From positions 1 through 64,000 of the forward strand of contig WPDH01000169.1 of NCBI GenBank assembly GCA_019137255.1: 64,000 nt of DNA, in the 5' to 3' direction. The first letter of the stretch is position 1. The number at the start of each line of letters is the position of its first letter. Position numbers and translations under genes: made by a program. Origin of the DNA: Corinectria fuckeliana (taxonomy: Eukaryota; Ascomycota; Sordariomycetes; Hypocreales; Nectriaceae). Positions 21,632 to 32,850 of the stretch are shown here, one piece after another. Under the pieces are notes generated by a model. It had not been told where the DNA came from and made no database searches. It saw only the letters and a program-made list of their open reading frames with translations.

Positions 21632-22960
21632 TTAACATGTCGTCGCATCCCCAAGCCCCAGGTCGACAGCAGCCAGCAACAACTCCATGAACCCGGCGCT
21701 GGTCGCCTTGAGGTTGGAGTTGTACTGAGAGACTGTAGGATAGAACGGACAAGACGCCTCGTCGTTGCCAAACCCAAACTCCACCGTGTACGCATGCACA
21801 AGGTTCTTGCTGGTGTCCGCAAAGTGTCGCGAGTAGGCATAGTCGTCGCTGGCACCGGATGTGGGATACAGAGCGGACGCCTGCATGGACGTGTAAGAGC
21901 TGCCTCCGCCGGCCGTCAAGGCCGAGGTCATGCGCTCGGCCGCGGCGACGTTTGCGTTGAGCTCCGTCGCCGGCGTGTACTCGCCGTAGCCGGAGCCGGA
22001 GCCGGGCGTGTCGGACAGGACTCCGCGGACGCCGCTGTACGAGCTGTTGAGGAAGTTCATGTACGGGTACTTGGACTGGTTCTCGTCGCTGCCCCAGCTG
22101 TAGAGCACGTCGCCCGCGTACGAGTGCAGGTCGACGAACCAGCGGATCTTGGAGTACGTGTCGAACACATACTTGATGTTCTTGGTCTCGGCCTCGGAGA
22201 AGGCGCTGGATCCGTGGTACGTCTCGGAGCTGGGTGAGGTCGAGGCGACGCTCGACTGCACGCTGGAAGCAAACTCTTTCTTGAAGTCCCAGAGGAAGTC
22301 GAAGTTGCGGTTCAGGTCCACACCCACCGAGGAGGAGCCCGAGTTGGGCTTGCGGTTCTTGCGCCAGCAGCTGTTGGTCGACTGGTCGTAGGCCACGCCG
22401 TCGGGGTTGCTCAGCGGGATGAAGACGATGCCGGCCGACAGGGCAGTCTTGACCTGGGCGTTGGTGTACGTCTTGGAGCCGTACTTCAGGCCGACGCCGT
22501 TCTTGTTGGCGTACAGCAGATCGGAGATGAAGTAGAGCACGCTGTCCATCGACCCGCGCTCTCGGGCATGGATGTTGCCGTTGAAGAAGACGCGGTAGGC
22601 GCTGCTGCAGGTGCCTCCTGTGCCTCCGACCTTGGCTCCGAGGACGGTGGCGCCCTCGTAGGTCGTGTACGGGGTTGAAAAGGTCGCGATGCCGTACGTA
22701 GTTGCGAGGCCCTCAAGGCCGCTCTTGATCTCGTCGACGTTCAGCAGCGTGCTGAAGGTGGTGGACTGCGTGCCGAGTCCCCGGGGCGCAGTTGCACCGC
22801 CGTTGAATCTGTCGCCCGTGCCGATGGGCGTCCCGTTGCTTGACTGGCGGCGGACAACTCTCTTAAATCCGCTGTCCTCGCGCTCTTCGGGCAGGAGACA
22901 TCCTGAAGTCAAGGAGGTGAAGCTAAGGGCAACAAGCGCCCAGAGACTAATAGTCTTCAT
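21632..22960 (-). CDS. Secreted M14 zinc metallocarboxypeptidase
   Basis: An intact single-exon gene of 442 residues. A signal peptide (residues 1-20, ending in SLTSG) precedes a short propeptide with a dibasic RVVRRQ stretch (36-39). The peptidase domain shows zinc ligands His131 and Glu134 (NIHARE), His279 (VDLHSY) and the catalytic Glu394 (YTVEFGF), with substrate-binding Arg203 region CWRKNRK and Asn217-Arg218 (DLNRN). This is the M14A carboxypeptidase A/B architecture but with a much shorter prodomain than the animal enzymes. It removes C-terminal residues from peptides outside the cell. Related secreted enzymes occur in insect- and plant-associated fungi. A TATA box lies about 90 bases upstream. 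Confidence 0.95.
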   Translation of the reverse strand: MKTISLWALVALSFTSLTSGCLLPEEREDSGFKRVVRRQSSNGTPIGTGDRFNGGATAPRGLGTQSTTFSTLLNVDEIKSGLEGLATTYGIATFSTPYTTYEGATVLGAKVGGTGGTCSSAYRVFFNGNIHARERGSMDSVLYFISDLLYANKNGVGLKYGSKTYTNAQVKTALSAGIVFIPLSNPDGVAYDQSTNSCWRKNRKPNSGSSSVGVDLNRNFDFLWDFKKEFASSVQSSVASTSPSSETYHGSSAFSEAETKNIKYVFDTYSKIRWFVDLHSYAGDVLYSWGSDENQSKYPYMNFLNSSYSGVRGVLSDTPGSGSGYGEYTPATELNANVAAAERMTSALTAGGGSSYTSMQASALYPTSGASDDYAYSRHFADTSKNLVHAYTVEFGFGNDEASCPFYPTVSQYNSNLKATSAGFMELLLAAVDLGLGDATTC

Positions 22961-23045
22961 TGTCGCAGTCCGGACTAGGGGAGCCGAGGAAGAGAATGAA
23001 TGAGTCGTTGGTGTTCGGTCGGGAAGCCAGGCCAGCCACTTGATG

Positions 23046-23057
23046 CTATATTATATA
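23046..23057 (-). promoter_or_regulatory. TATA box of the carboxypeptidase gene
   Basis: The minus strand reads TATATAATATAG about 90 bases upstream of the start codon at 22960, a normal spacing for a TATA-driven secreted-enzyme gene. Confidence 0.5.
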
Positions 23058-26000
23058 CCTCTCCGCACTCAGTGATTCAAAGACGGCAGTTGGGTGCTTT
23101 TAGACTCCGGCTCTCAAAGTGACGGCAAGTGTAGCACAAAAGGCCTTCTATATTAGGAAGCTGGCGATAGATAGACCCTTGGCACCCTGTCAGCTGCTGA
23201 ATGAGGCTCAACGTCCGGGATGCAACGTCGGGGATACAACATCGGCGTCGGGCTTTAGCCACTCCGGGCATTACCCACCTCCGAATGCGGAAGGTCGCCA
23301 CTTTCCGATTAGGAAGTTGCTCGGCGCGTAAACAGCTCTTACTACGTGTACGAGAAAAAAGTTCCCTGCTACAAAAGGGCTTTGAGAATCCATAATAGGA
23401 ACGTCAATCATTGGAGTGAACTTGCAAGCCTGGGAAGCCCAGTTTCACTATATCTGCGACTACCATGGGACGAGCTACAGTGTCCAAGTTGTTAGACTGG
23501 ACTATGTCTTTGAGCGCATAGAGTAGTAGCTCCTATATCCCTCTTGAGAATTTGCATCCGAAATCCGTCGTCTTGAGTACTTCCAACGTTATGATCCCAC
23601 ACCTAGCAAGCCATACCTCTAGTCCCTTTTTTCTCTTGGTTGATTGCGCAGCTTGATGTATGCCGGGGACGCTGGGGATTAGTGGAAGAGAATCGTCCTT
23701 CTAGACCACATCTCTCGTCTAGTCTCTTCTCAACCATGGAATGTGCCTACGCGATATTAACTGCAGCTCCGCAGAGATTGGGATCGTGTGGTTTTTGGTC
23801 AACTTGCTTAAAAGGCGAAGACTAGATTAATCGAGCCATTGGCGAAGCAACGCACCACGTTGGTAACGTTAAGGGATGCAAGGACTAACCGAACTCGCCA
23901 GCCAGCAGTAGAAATAATCGAAGCTTACAGTGCCTACTTAATTCTCCAAATATTTACCCACTCGCACCATTCCCACAGCGTCGCCGCCTGTTCCTAGACT
24001 CCCTTCCTCCCCATTTGCGGGTACAAGCCTCCTCCACGTCCGGTTTATTACCTGCCCGCCGGCCCCGCGGCGCGATATAGTCTAAATCCTCCCCGCATTC
24101 AGCCCCAGACTACTTAAGCCCTAATCTAACCAGAGAATAGAGCAAAGTAGACAGGGAATAAGAATTCAAGAAGAGGAGTTGCCCTTTGGAGTGGAGCCAG
24201 GTTCGGCCGTTCGGAATTGTCTCCTCGATTTCTGGGGCATTCAGCTAGGCCAATCCCGCTACTTCTCCTCCAAGCGGCGACATAGAGCTTTGCCAGCTAT
24301 CTTTCCGTGTCATTGTTACAAGGCATTTACTTATAAGAAGACTCAATATACAAGCCCATAGATATTTTGTTCTACATCGCAAACCACCTCGCTATTCCTA
24401 TCAGGTAGTCGTATGGGAATGCTAGCTAAGTACCAAATAATATGTCAGTACCGCCTGGAATGGACTGCCAAGAAAGTGGGTAGGTAATGCCCCGTCTCAA
24501 CACGGAGTCGGTGTGGCCATCAAAAGCCAATGATGAGGAAGCTAGGTAGCTCGGCTTGCATCAGGCGTCCGACACCACACTCCTATTTACTTTGGAGCTT
24601 GCTAGTGTTAGTAATATGCACGTACTAGATTTATGATTTCTAGACACTTAGTATCTAAGGCATTAGTAAGTTCACAGACTAGGATGAGTCATTGCAAAGG
24701 TCTACTATACAGGACTGGGCTGGCGAACATACTGGGTATCAAGGAAAGCATATATTTGTTGGTGTACCGTACCACCGATGTGTATAAGCAAGTCGTGAAT
24801 CATCCCTACCATAGTTCGCTTTAAAGACGTGTCAAAAAACATCGTCGCCATTAGCCCTGAGCTCTCACAGGCTAAGCTCAGAGATCAGTCTTCGGTTGAG
24901 GTCGCTTTCAAAGAAGCCTACGGCATTTTTGGGGTAACGTACTAGCCGCACAAGATCACAGACTCATGCCCGCAGACGTAGCAATAGTCAGTCTACCGCA
25001 TTTGCGAAACTTCACATGGACCGAACAAGTTTCTTTTCCCCTTGTACTGCTGGTCTGAAGCACTTTGTGTAGTCCACGTTGCCAAGTGCTGCCGAATCAC
25101 GAAGGACGAGTTTGGCAAGTCGAGCACTGGGAGACGAAAGAGAAAGTGAAGAAGCATATTGAGCAACGACGTACGGTGAATTTATGTCTGTATTTCCATA
25201 GCCCATTCCGCTAACAAGTACGAACAACAGTTCCTGATTCTCCCTCGAGTTACATCTTGCTCGGTGCGTACTTTGACATATTCACGGGACCGCCTTTCGT
25301 AACCAAGGACGAAACTGAGAACATCGTTGCTGTTACCGCATGACAGTACCCTTCCCATGGTTTGGGCAGATGTGGAAAATGGGCCGCCCCTTGCTGAAAT
25401 CTTCAACAAGGGTTCAGATGCCTTTGGAAAGACGTTTGGAATATGCCGATTGGCTTCCGCTAACATCTTGTAGAGCTTCAAGGATCTGTAGGGGTTGAGA
25501 TGTAGGCGGATGATGGGGTCCTTCTTGGCCATAGGATTTCCAAGCTTGATGACCCGGTGGAAATTATTTCCAGTAGGTCACTGGCGGGTTCAAACAATGG
25601 GCAGTGGACAAGACGGGGAAGTATTCTACGATTTGACTTAAGCAATTTAGTCTTACCAGTACGACAAGTGGTCATTCTCAGTCTGATCGAGAAATACAGA
25701 TATCGCGTTGATCCTAATAACATTGGGTTTATTAGTTTATCTACTGAATCTAGCATATGATGCAACATGGATTATTTGCCCTACCTCCAGTCTTTGACTC
25801 ATGATCGTTCCGCTATCGCATTTTGAACTTCAATTTATTGAGGTCTCAGTCTACTATCGCGAAATGAATTCTGAGACTATAGGTTACGATAATCCCGAGT
25901 ATCACCTTGATTGTTGAGCTGGCGGCATCGCACGAATTTCGCAAAGTTGAGCACCAAAGTTAGGCACTACGAGCTCATTAAATTTCTATAAACAGCAGTA

Positions 26001-26360
26001 AAATGATGAAATTGCTAGAACTATACTAGACATTCGTCAGGCAACAAGGAAGGTCGAATTAATGATACAGGAGTACGCCGACGCATGGTAAACAGTGTAA
26101 GATGGGAAATGCATTGAGCGTAACGGTTGTGGTGGCAACCGGAATTCTTGGAAATGCCGAGTCGGAAAGATTCGCTGGTCACTCGAGGGATTGACAGACC
26201 GTGGACCTTACCTTGGTCTTCCAACCTATATAAAGAATAATCACATGTGTAGCATTGTCTTGATGAATCACCTCAAGCTACCATTCATTGTTAGGCAAGC
26301 ACTGCTCTATCTTGGTAGTACCTAAATACGCTATAAATTACGGGGTTTCCTGTCGCAAAC
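23058..26360. other. 3.3-kb intergenic region, no gene recognised
   Basis: I could not assign any gene here. Short frames at 25012-25768 on the minus strand overlap one another without splice sites or a family signature. The sequence is moderately AT-rich with normal CpG presence, so it is not a fully RIP-degraded block. It may contain decayed genes beyond recognition or long untranslated/regulatory DNA. Confidence 0.35.
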
Positions 26361-28107
26361 TTATGCTACCACATCTCCCTGTGCCTCTCTCTGCGCATCA
26401 GTAACATAGTCCTTGAAATCTCTCGCCGGCACCTTCTTCATAAACATTTCGTCGAGCTCTTCAAAGGTGCGGTTCTTTGTCTCCGGTTGGAAGAAGAACA
26501 GGACAACCACACTGATGACACAAAAACCGCCGAAAATGAAGCACGTCTTCGCACCCAAGTTTGCCTTGTCCGGGTTGAAGATGTAGGGCAGAACGAACGA
26601 CTGCGCCGTGTAGAGCGCTTGCTGGCAAATGATGGAAATACTGATGCTTTTGGCGCGAAGTCTGGACGTCGGAATCTCCGAGATGATGGTATAGGCGGCC
26701 GAGCCGAGACAGAAGTTGAAGAGGCCGTTGAACAGCATCATGAAGCCCACGGTAGCATCGAGAGCGCCAGGGTTATTAGCTGTAGCTGTACCGCCGGTAA
26801 GCATCAGAAGAACTGTCATAGCCATTGTACCATAGAGGATGACGGTGCGACGTCCTAGACGGTCGATGACGAGGCATGCGGCAATGCTCCCGAAAAGGGA
26901 GAGGCCTTGCGAACCCATGGAGAGTTGGAAGGATCGGAACACGCTGTTCCCGGCGAGCTGGAAATAGTATGTCTGGTAACTACCGACGAAAATGACACCG
27001 CTCATTGCCTGAACTGTCAAAGGGCAAATAGTGAGCAGTGTTCTTCGGAGGTTGGTTCCCTTGAAACATTCCATGTAGCTGGCGCTTGAAGTCTCCTCGT
27101 TGGCGCGCATCTGCGTGATTTGGATTGTATCTAGGCGGGCCTGAAGCTTGTCAGGGTCGACGCCGAGTCGGAGGAGAGACTTCTTGGCAGCCTCGACCTT
27201 GCCGATCGAGGCGAGCCACCATGGGGATTCTGGGAGAAAGGGGCAGAAGATGAGACCAATGACACCGAAACCCCACTGGGCAACAAAAATCCCCCGCTAC
27301 AATAGAACAGTCAGTGACGATGCAAGGGGGGAAGAGGGATAGGCGGTGGCTCACATAAGCCCAGCGAGAGTCCAAGTCACCGTACACGGTTCCCAAGGCC
27401 ACACAGATGAACGGGCCGATACACAACGAAACGTTGGAGAGGCCCGTGAAGGTGCCGCGGAGGGGCAAGGGCGCAATTTCTGAGATGTAGGATACGCAGA
27501 TGGTGTTGAAGGCACCGATGGATAAGCCATTGATGAGCTTGCCAACGAGGAAGACGGCGTTCGAGGTGGCGGCAAATTCAAGTCCCGTGCCGACAAACGT
27601 GTTGCACAAGGCAAGCATAATAGTCCATCGGCGTCCAATGCCTGAAGGAAAAAGTGTTCAGTCGCGCTCGTCTGGTCTTGTCGGCGGGTTACTTACGGTC
27701 TGCTAGTGTGGCCGAGATGAGGGCGCCGAGAACCGCGGCGGCGACAGGCACGCCGGTGTGTGCAGACTATTAAACCCATCATGTCAGTAGGGTGCCAACG
27801 AACAGAGAACATTTTGGGGGGGTTGGCTTACCTGCCAGCCAGCCGGGAGGACGTAATTGCCCTCATATGCATGCCCAAAATCCTTGCGGAACTCCTCGAT
27901 ACCGAGGACGATGCCGCCAGCCTGGTTGTCAAAGCCCTGGATACAAAGGACAAATACCGTGTAGGCCACCCAGGCCACGGCGCGCTTGTTATGCTTGACC
28001 GCGTGCCATTTGCTCTCGTCGTGCTCGTCTTCGTAGACCGGCGTGCCTGGGATGGGCTTTTCGAGGTGGTCGGACTGCACCTTTTCCGACAGCGTTTCGT
28101 GGGCCAT
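26361..28107 (-). CDS. MFS sugar transporter, alpha-glucoside-permease-like (4 exons)
   Basis: Exons 28107-27832, 27766-27697, 27641-27355 and 27296-26361 join across introns of 65, 55 and 58 bp into a 522-residue protein. Sugar-porter motifs include QGFDNQAGGIVLG in helix 1, ADRIGRRW after helix 2-3, SYISEIAPLPLRG, PFLPESPWWLASIGK, IDRLGRRTVI, SEIPTSRLRAKS and FFQPETKNRTFEELDEMF. The pattern, including the long N-terminal tail and the ESPWWL box, fits maltose/alpha-glucoside:H+ symporters rather than hexose carriers. The ATG at 28107 is used because the in-frame upstream extension to 28149 would begin with TTG. A TATA box (28216-28223) fits. It lies 2.2 kb from the GH78-like gene, so joint uptake and hydrolysis is plausible but unproven. 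Confidence 0.9.
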
Positions 28108-29015
28108 ATTGAGATGGAATCGCTGCAGCAGCGAGTAGTGTCTAGACAAGAGGCGTGGACTGTGTCGGTGAGGAGGCGTCTGGTGAAGGAGAAAGCCCGG
28201 CGAAGGAACAGGGCTCTTATATCAGGGAGTTTTGTCACCCCACAAATCCATCACAGGACGTACTTGCTATGTACACCGACCCAGGCGGAGAAAAGGGCGG
28301 AGAAAACGCGTGGTCGAGTGTGGGGGAACATTCTCCAGACCTGGAGAAGCTGGAGCAGACAACCTCGACTGGGTTAGTTTATGGGGTCAAGCCAGTCACC
28401 TGGGTCGGAACGTCCGGACCACCTCGGCCAAGATTCCACCGAGAATGGCGAAGCATTAACATGGGATAACGTAGGCTAGGCGGAGGAGTCCGTGTGCCTT
28501 GGAAAATAGACTCGGCCCTCCTTGCCACTGACAGGACGTTAGTCCGAATGGTGGACACCGGGATCAGCAGCTTTGATGAGGAAAGACACGGTAATTATTG
28601 AATGAACCAGCAGCTAGCGAGGAATGACGTTTGCTGTCGGCCCCTACACGTCATGTCTACGTTGCCATGTTATTGCCGTTTATGCCTCTGGGCCAGCTGG
28701 GACACTGCCTACATACAGCCTCGATGAAAATATTTACTATGTTCACCATGCCATTGCCTTCTGTGCCTCGAGTCCAGCAGGGAAACTGCCTACGTACGTA
28801 CTTACAACGTCCAAGAAAGCCCGTTGACTTTCCGCCTGGCAAGAGCGTTGGGTTCAGATAAATTGGATTTGCCCCGTCAAAGAACACCCCTAGATCACTC
28901 TCTACAGACTGTCTCCCAGTGCCACGGCCTCACCACTGACCCGTCCGCAGTAAATCTAGCACCTTGGTAAGCGCCTCCAGTGACTGCTGCCTATCTTTAC
29001 CGTCTCTCTGTAGCC
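28108..29015. other. Intergenic with transporter promoter
   Basis: About 900 bp containing the TATA box of the minus-strand transporter near 28216-28223 (TATAAG on the minus strand). From about 28640 to 28810 two similar imperfect segments can be seen (each with GCCTCTGGGCCAGC- or GCCTCGAGTCCAGC-like and CTGCCTAC). No gene recognised. Confidence 0.4.
28216..28223 (-). promoter_or_regulatory. TATA box of the alpha-glucoside-permease-like gene
   Basis: The minus strand reads GATATAAG about 110 bases upstream of the ATG at 28107. Confidence 0.4.
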
Positions 29016-29657
29016 CTAGATCTTCGTAGGCGACACTGCGATGCCGTTAGATGTGTCATGGAGCGTTGAGGGTACACCCCTTCGTCTAAAGGAGCGCGAC
29101 GCGCTGGGAGTCGGGACATACTCGATATCGTCTTCCAACAGGTGATGACCAAAAAGATCAGAGGACTCTTTGCTGATGACCTTGAGCTCCTGCTTCCACG
29201 TCTCGGCAATATCTTCATCAAACTTCTTCAAATCCTCCTCTTTCCCTGCAATCTGCTTGCGATAGACCTCTTCCTTGGCGAACTGCCGCAACGCTTCAAT
29301 CTTCGTCCGTCCAAGGCCTGGAGGCGCTGCAAAGCTCCACTGCGCGTTGGCGTTGACTGGTTCGCCGCGCTTCGTCTTCAGATAGTAGTTCAGATGGCCG
29401 AGGGTAAGCACGTCGAAAACGGATGGAGATGTTTGTCCGGCCGGGACGATGGGACGGGCCGCGTTCTCGTCGGCGAGCGACACTAGACGATGGTGCGTTG
29501 CGTTGGACGGAATTGACACGTCTCGTATGTACAGGAACTGCGTGAGAACAGCATCACTCAACCTAGTGTGGAATCCGAGGTCAGCTCGGGTGTGCCTGCG
29601 CCGGGGTCTCCGGGTGACGTACAAGTTGAGGATCTGATGTCTTGAGATTTCTGCCAT
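29016..29657 (-). CDS. Hypothetical protein (2 exons)
   Basis: Exon 1 is 29657-29623 and exon 2 is 29562-29016, with a 60-bp intron (GTACGT donor, CTAG acceptor), giving 193 residues. The splice makes the amphipathic N-terminus MAEISRHQILNLLSDAVLTQFLYI. Residues about 100-150 are charged and helix-prone (KEEVYRKQIAGKEEDLKKFDED) and may form a coiled coil; the C-terminal 40 residues are polar and probably disordered. No signal peptide, membrane helix or known enzymatic motif was recognised. The continuous unspliced frame would also remain open, but the splice consensus and smoother sequence favour the two-exon model. Function unknown. Confidence 0.55.
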   Translation of the reverse strand: MAEISRHQILNLYVTRRPRRRHTRADLGFHTRLSDAVLTQFLYIRDVSIPSNATHHRLVSLADENAARPIVPAGQTSPSVFDVLTLGHLNYYLKTKRGEPVNANAQWSFAAPPGLGRTKIEALRQFAKEEVYRKQIAGKEEDLKKFDEDIAETWKQELKVISKESSDLFGHHLLEDDIEYVPTPSASRSFRRRGVPSTLHDTSNGIAVSPTKI

Positions 29658-30276
29658 GTTGATGAAGAAGATGACGGATTGGCAACGAGGTCAGCTTTCC
29701 AGTGTGCGTGAACGAGGCTGGGCGGCCGGGTGATGGAGATGCAATTCTTCATAACGCGAGTGCGCTTGGCGCCCCAGTCACGGTCGGGGTGAGAAGACGC
29801 GAGTCAGCTTCCTTTTGACCGCGTTCGTCCAAGTCTGGGCCGAGTCCTCGTTGTACCTCTCACCGACAGTCAGTAGATCTCGAGTACGCTACCGCCTTCG
29901 CCACCACATTCAAGCCTGGGCCGACATCCTCGGGGCATCTCTAGCCGATAGCCAGTCGATCGCGAATCCGCTAACCCTGTGCCAGGTTAGTGTGATGCCG
30001 GCAACTGGAATTCGTGACATATTGATCGAGGTCACCTGATTGTCGACGGCGCCTGGGGGATCCTCGACTTCAATGCCTCGCCTTCTCCGCTCTTGCTGGG
30101 GTCGTGGAGGAGAAGGCTAGTGCTCGGGGTAGCATTGAACCGTGGCTCTATATCACCAAGAGTTTCTGCCCATGCCCTCGAACACTCAAGCAGAACAACA
30201 AATCAAGCTTCACGGCAATTCTTCAGTGCTCCGGGTATTTGCCGAGACTCGCCGCACGACACCATCCATCGCCACC
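29658..30276. other. Divergent intergenic region before the GH78-like gene
   Basis: About 620 bp between the minus-strand hypothetical gene and the plus-strand rhamnosidase-like gene. An open frame extends upstream from 30277 to 30142 but lacks a good initiation context. No other feature was recognised. Confidence 0.4.
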
Positions 30277-32464
30277 ATGTCGACCCGGGAGGAGATTCTG
30301 GCCGACTTTCCCCGTGCTGTCTTTAGTGCCTCGCCATCTTCCGAAAATGCGCCATGGCAGTCTTACAATTTCGCTCCGCGGTCGCGAACCGTAGTAGCGG
30401 ACACTGTCTATGCCGTCGAGGGCCAGGTCTCAGCGCCTCCCAAGACCAAGATAGCTGACGTCGACTCCATCGTCCTGACCGGCTCTACAGCGCTTGTTAC
30501 CCTGGATTTCGGAGTCAACACGGCGGGAATTATAACGCTGGATTTCGGTCCCCAGAGCATCCCAGGGACAGCTTTGGGCATTGCTTTCGCCGAAAGCAAG
30601 CAATTCATCGGCCGCGGCAGCGACCGCAGCATGGACTTCCACGTTGTTGACGGCGCGTTGCACATCACTGTTCCGGACTCGCGAGAGTCCTGGACGTGTC
30701 CGAAGCCTCAACAGCGTGGTGCATTCCGCTACCTGACGCTGTTTCTGGAGTCGGACGGCAAGATTGAGTTGACCGGCATCAGCACGTACAACAACATGAA
30801 CCCCAGCCTCGGTGACAACCTTCGCAACTACCCTGGCTACTTCTATTCCTCTGACGACTTCTTCAATACCATCTGGTACGCGGGAGCCTACACTCTGCAG
30901 TTGGCCACCATCCCATCCGACACGGGCCGTCGCAGCGACTGGGTGCATAAGAAAGTCGGGTGGGCAAACGACAGCCCCGCGGCGCCCGAGAAATACCAGG
31001 AGGTATTGACCGACGGCGCCAGGAGAGATCGCACCGTGTGGTCGGGAGATCGCAACATCAGCACCGTGACCAACTTCATCGCCCTCAATGGAAAGCAGGG
31101 CAGCTGGGCTGGTGTTGACTGGATGTTCGAGCTGCAGACGGATGAGGGGTTGTTTCCATATGCCTGCAAACCAATCTGGCATTACGGGAGTGACTCATAT
31201 CACGGTATGCCTTCCCAACTCCCCATGTGTGTCATGGAGGCTTGACAACACTCGTGGAATCGACGAGGTGCTGACCAACCAAATTCTCTAGTCTGGACCT
31301 TCATAGCTCTGTACGAAGCTTACTTCTATCACTCTGATGGCAGCGAGGAGTCTAAAGATTGGATCCGAGAGAAGTGGGATAAGATAAAGAAAGCCGTGGA
31401 CTATGCTCTGAACAAGGTAGACGAGACAGGCTTGCTCAAGGTGACCCTACCGGCGGATTGGGGCCGCAACCTCCTGGAAGGCCACAACCTCGAGGTCAAC
31501 TGCTGCTTGCACTATTCGTTGCGTCAGCTGGCACAGCTGGCGAAGGACGTCATCAACGACGACGCTTTATCTCAATCCTGGGCGAAGCAGGCTGCCCAGG
31601 TGAAGAAGGTAAGTACACTGCCCACCAACCTAGAGACGACTGCACTAACAACGTTCCCGCAAGGCCATCAACACTCATCTATGGGACGAGAAAGCCGGTC
31701 TCTACAGGGATCACATCGACTCCAAAGTCCACGCACAGGACGGTAACACGCTTGCTATCTGGTATTCCGTGGCGTCGCCCGAACAAGAGTCTCGGGTGTC
31801 AGAAGGCCTGACTGCAAACTGGTCGAAGTACGGCCCTGTCGCACCAGAGTCTCCGCAGATGGTGTCTTCCTTCTGCAGCAGCATGGAGCTGGTCGCCCAC
31901 TACCAAGCTGGGAGACCGGACCGCGCTCTCACCCTGCTTCGCACCATGTGGGGATACATCTGGAACTCGCCATATGCCGTGCAGTCAAGCCTGATTGAAG
32001 GCTACTACCACGACGGCCGGTGCTTCTACCCGTTTGGTGAGTACGACGCCGCATACATTTCCCACGCGCACCCGTGGGCATCGGGACCGACGATTGCGCT
32101 GAGCTTCTGGCTCGTCGGCCTGAGACTTGAGGGCGTTGGCCATGAGCGGTGGCTTTTCGAACCGCGGCTGTCTTTCGAGGAGGGCGAGGGCAAAAGCCCG
32201 GAATGGGCCATGACTGGCTTCACGAGCAACGCCCAGGGCTTCTTTTCGGCTGGGTACAAGCGCAACAGTCCAACGGAGCTGGTGATGGCAATCAAGGCAC
32301 CCGAGAGCACGACCGGAAGGGTGGGGTTGCCGACTTTGAAGAAGACAGTCGTAAGTGTCTTGAGTGATGGGAAGGATGTGGCTTTTGAAAGGGGAGATGA
32401 ACATGTATTCCTCAATGATGTGAAGGGGGGAAGTAGAACCTTCACAGTGCGGTACTTGGAATAG
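30277..32464 (+). CDS. Alpha-L-rhamnosidase-like glycoside hydrolase (GH78-type), 3 exons
   Basis: The start is the ATG at 30277 in the GCCACCATG context. Exons 30277-31204, 31292-31608 and 31664-32464 join across 87- and 55-bp introns to give 681 residues. The N-terminal half has beta-sandwich-like segments (LVTLDFGVNTAGIITLDFG). The catalytic (alpha/alpha)6 part begins about residue 210 with DTGRRSDWV and later EVNCCLHYSLRQLAQLA, SFCSSMELVAHYQAG and ISHAHPWASGPT. These resemble fungal rhamnosidase six-hairpin domains, ending in a beta domain. No signal peptide is seen, so it may be intracellular or act on imported glycosides. GH78 enzymes invert terminal L-rhamnose linkages of flavonoids or pectin. 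The nearby transporter may supply substrate. Family assignment at this level is good, specificity is not. Confidence 0.82.
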
Positions 32465-32850
32465 CCTAATGGTAAAGCGTAACGAGACTTACGAATGAGA
32501 CACTACTCTGGACTACCTTCCATGTCTCGTACTATCATAATACTGGCCCTCGCTAGAGATACCAACTGTGACCTCTTGATAGTAAGACGCCACCCGCATG
32601 GAAATGTAGTGCATGCGGTTGTGCCTGGTAGACTGGAGGCTTACATTGACTCGCATGTCTAGCTGCCAGTCCGCGCAGGTGCTGAAATCCTCCTAAGCAG
32701 GGGCTGGCGCGCGAATCTTCTAGGTAGCCAAAGTGGTGATGCAGTCAGACGTTCTTTGTGCTTCTAGATACTCAAGACAAACTAGGGCTAAAAAGTTGGT
32801 TGGTCATGTTCCATTGCGTTGTTCTATGGAGGTCTCGGCATACTTAACAA
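32465..32850. other. Convergent 3' intergenic
   Basis: A 386-bp gap between the rhamnosidase-like stop and the end of the P-loop ATPase relic. Nothing recognised. Confidence 0.35.

Noticed and set aside
21563..22237. 224-codon plus-strand frame
   Set aside because: Antisense to the well-supported M14 carboxypeptidase and rich in Arg/Val, a typical shadow.
25012..25768. Overlapping minus-strand frames as a possible gene
   Set aside because: The frames do not join by plausible splice sites and show no family motif; kept as unassigned intergenic DNA.
25920..25980. Possible 5S rRNA or tRNA-like sequence
   Set aside because: No 5S consensus boxes and no cloverleaf could be formed.
28108..28149. 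Upstream extension of the second transporter
   Set aside because: The extension would start with TTG; the ATG at 28107 has normal spacing to the TATA box.
30142..30276. N-terminal extension of the GH78-like protein
   Set aside because: The extension is low-complexity, whereas the ATG at 30277 has a strong initiation context.
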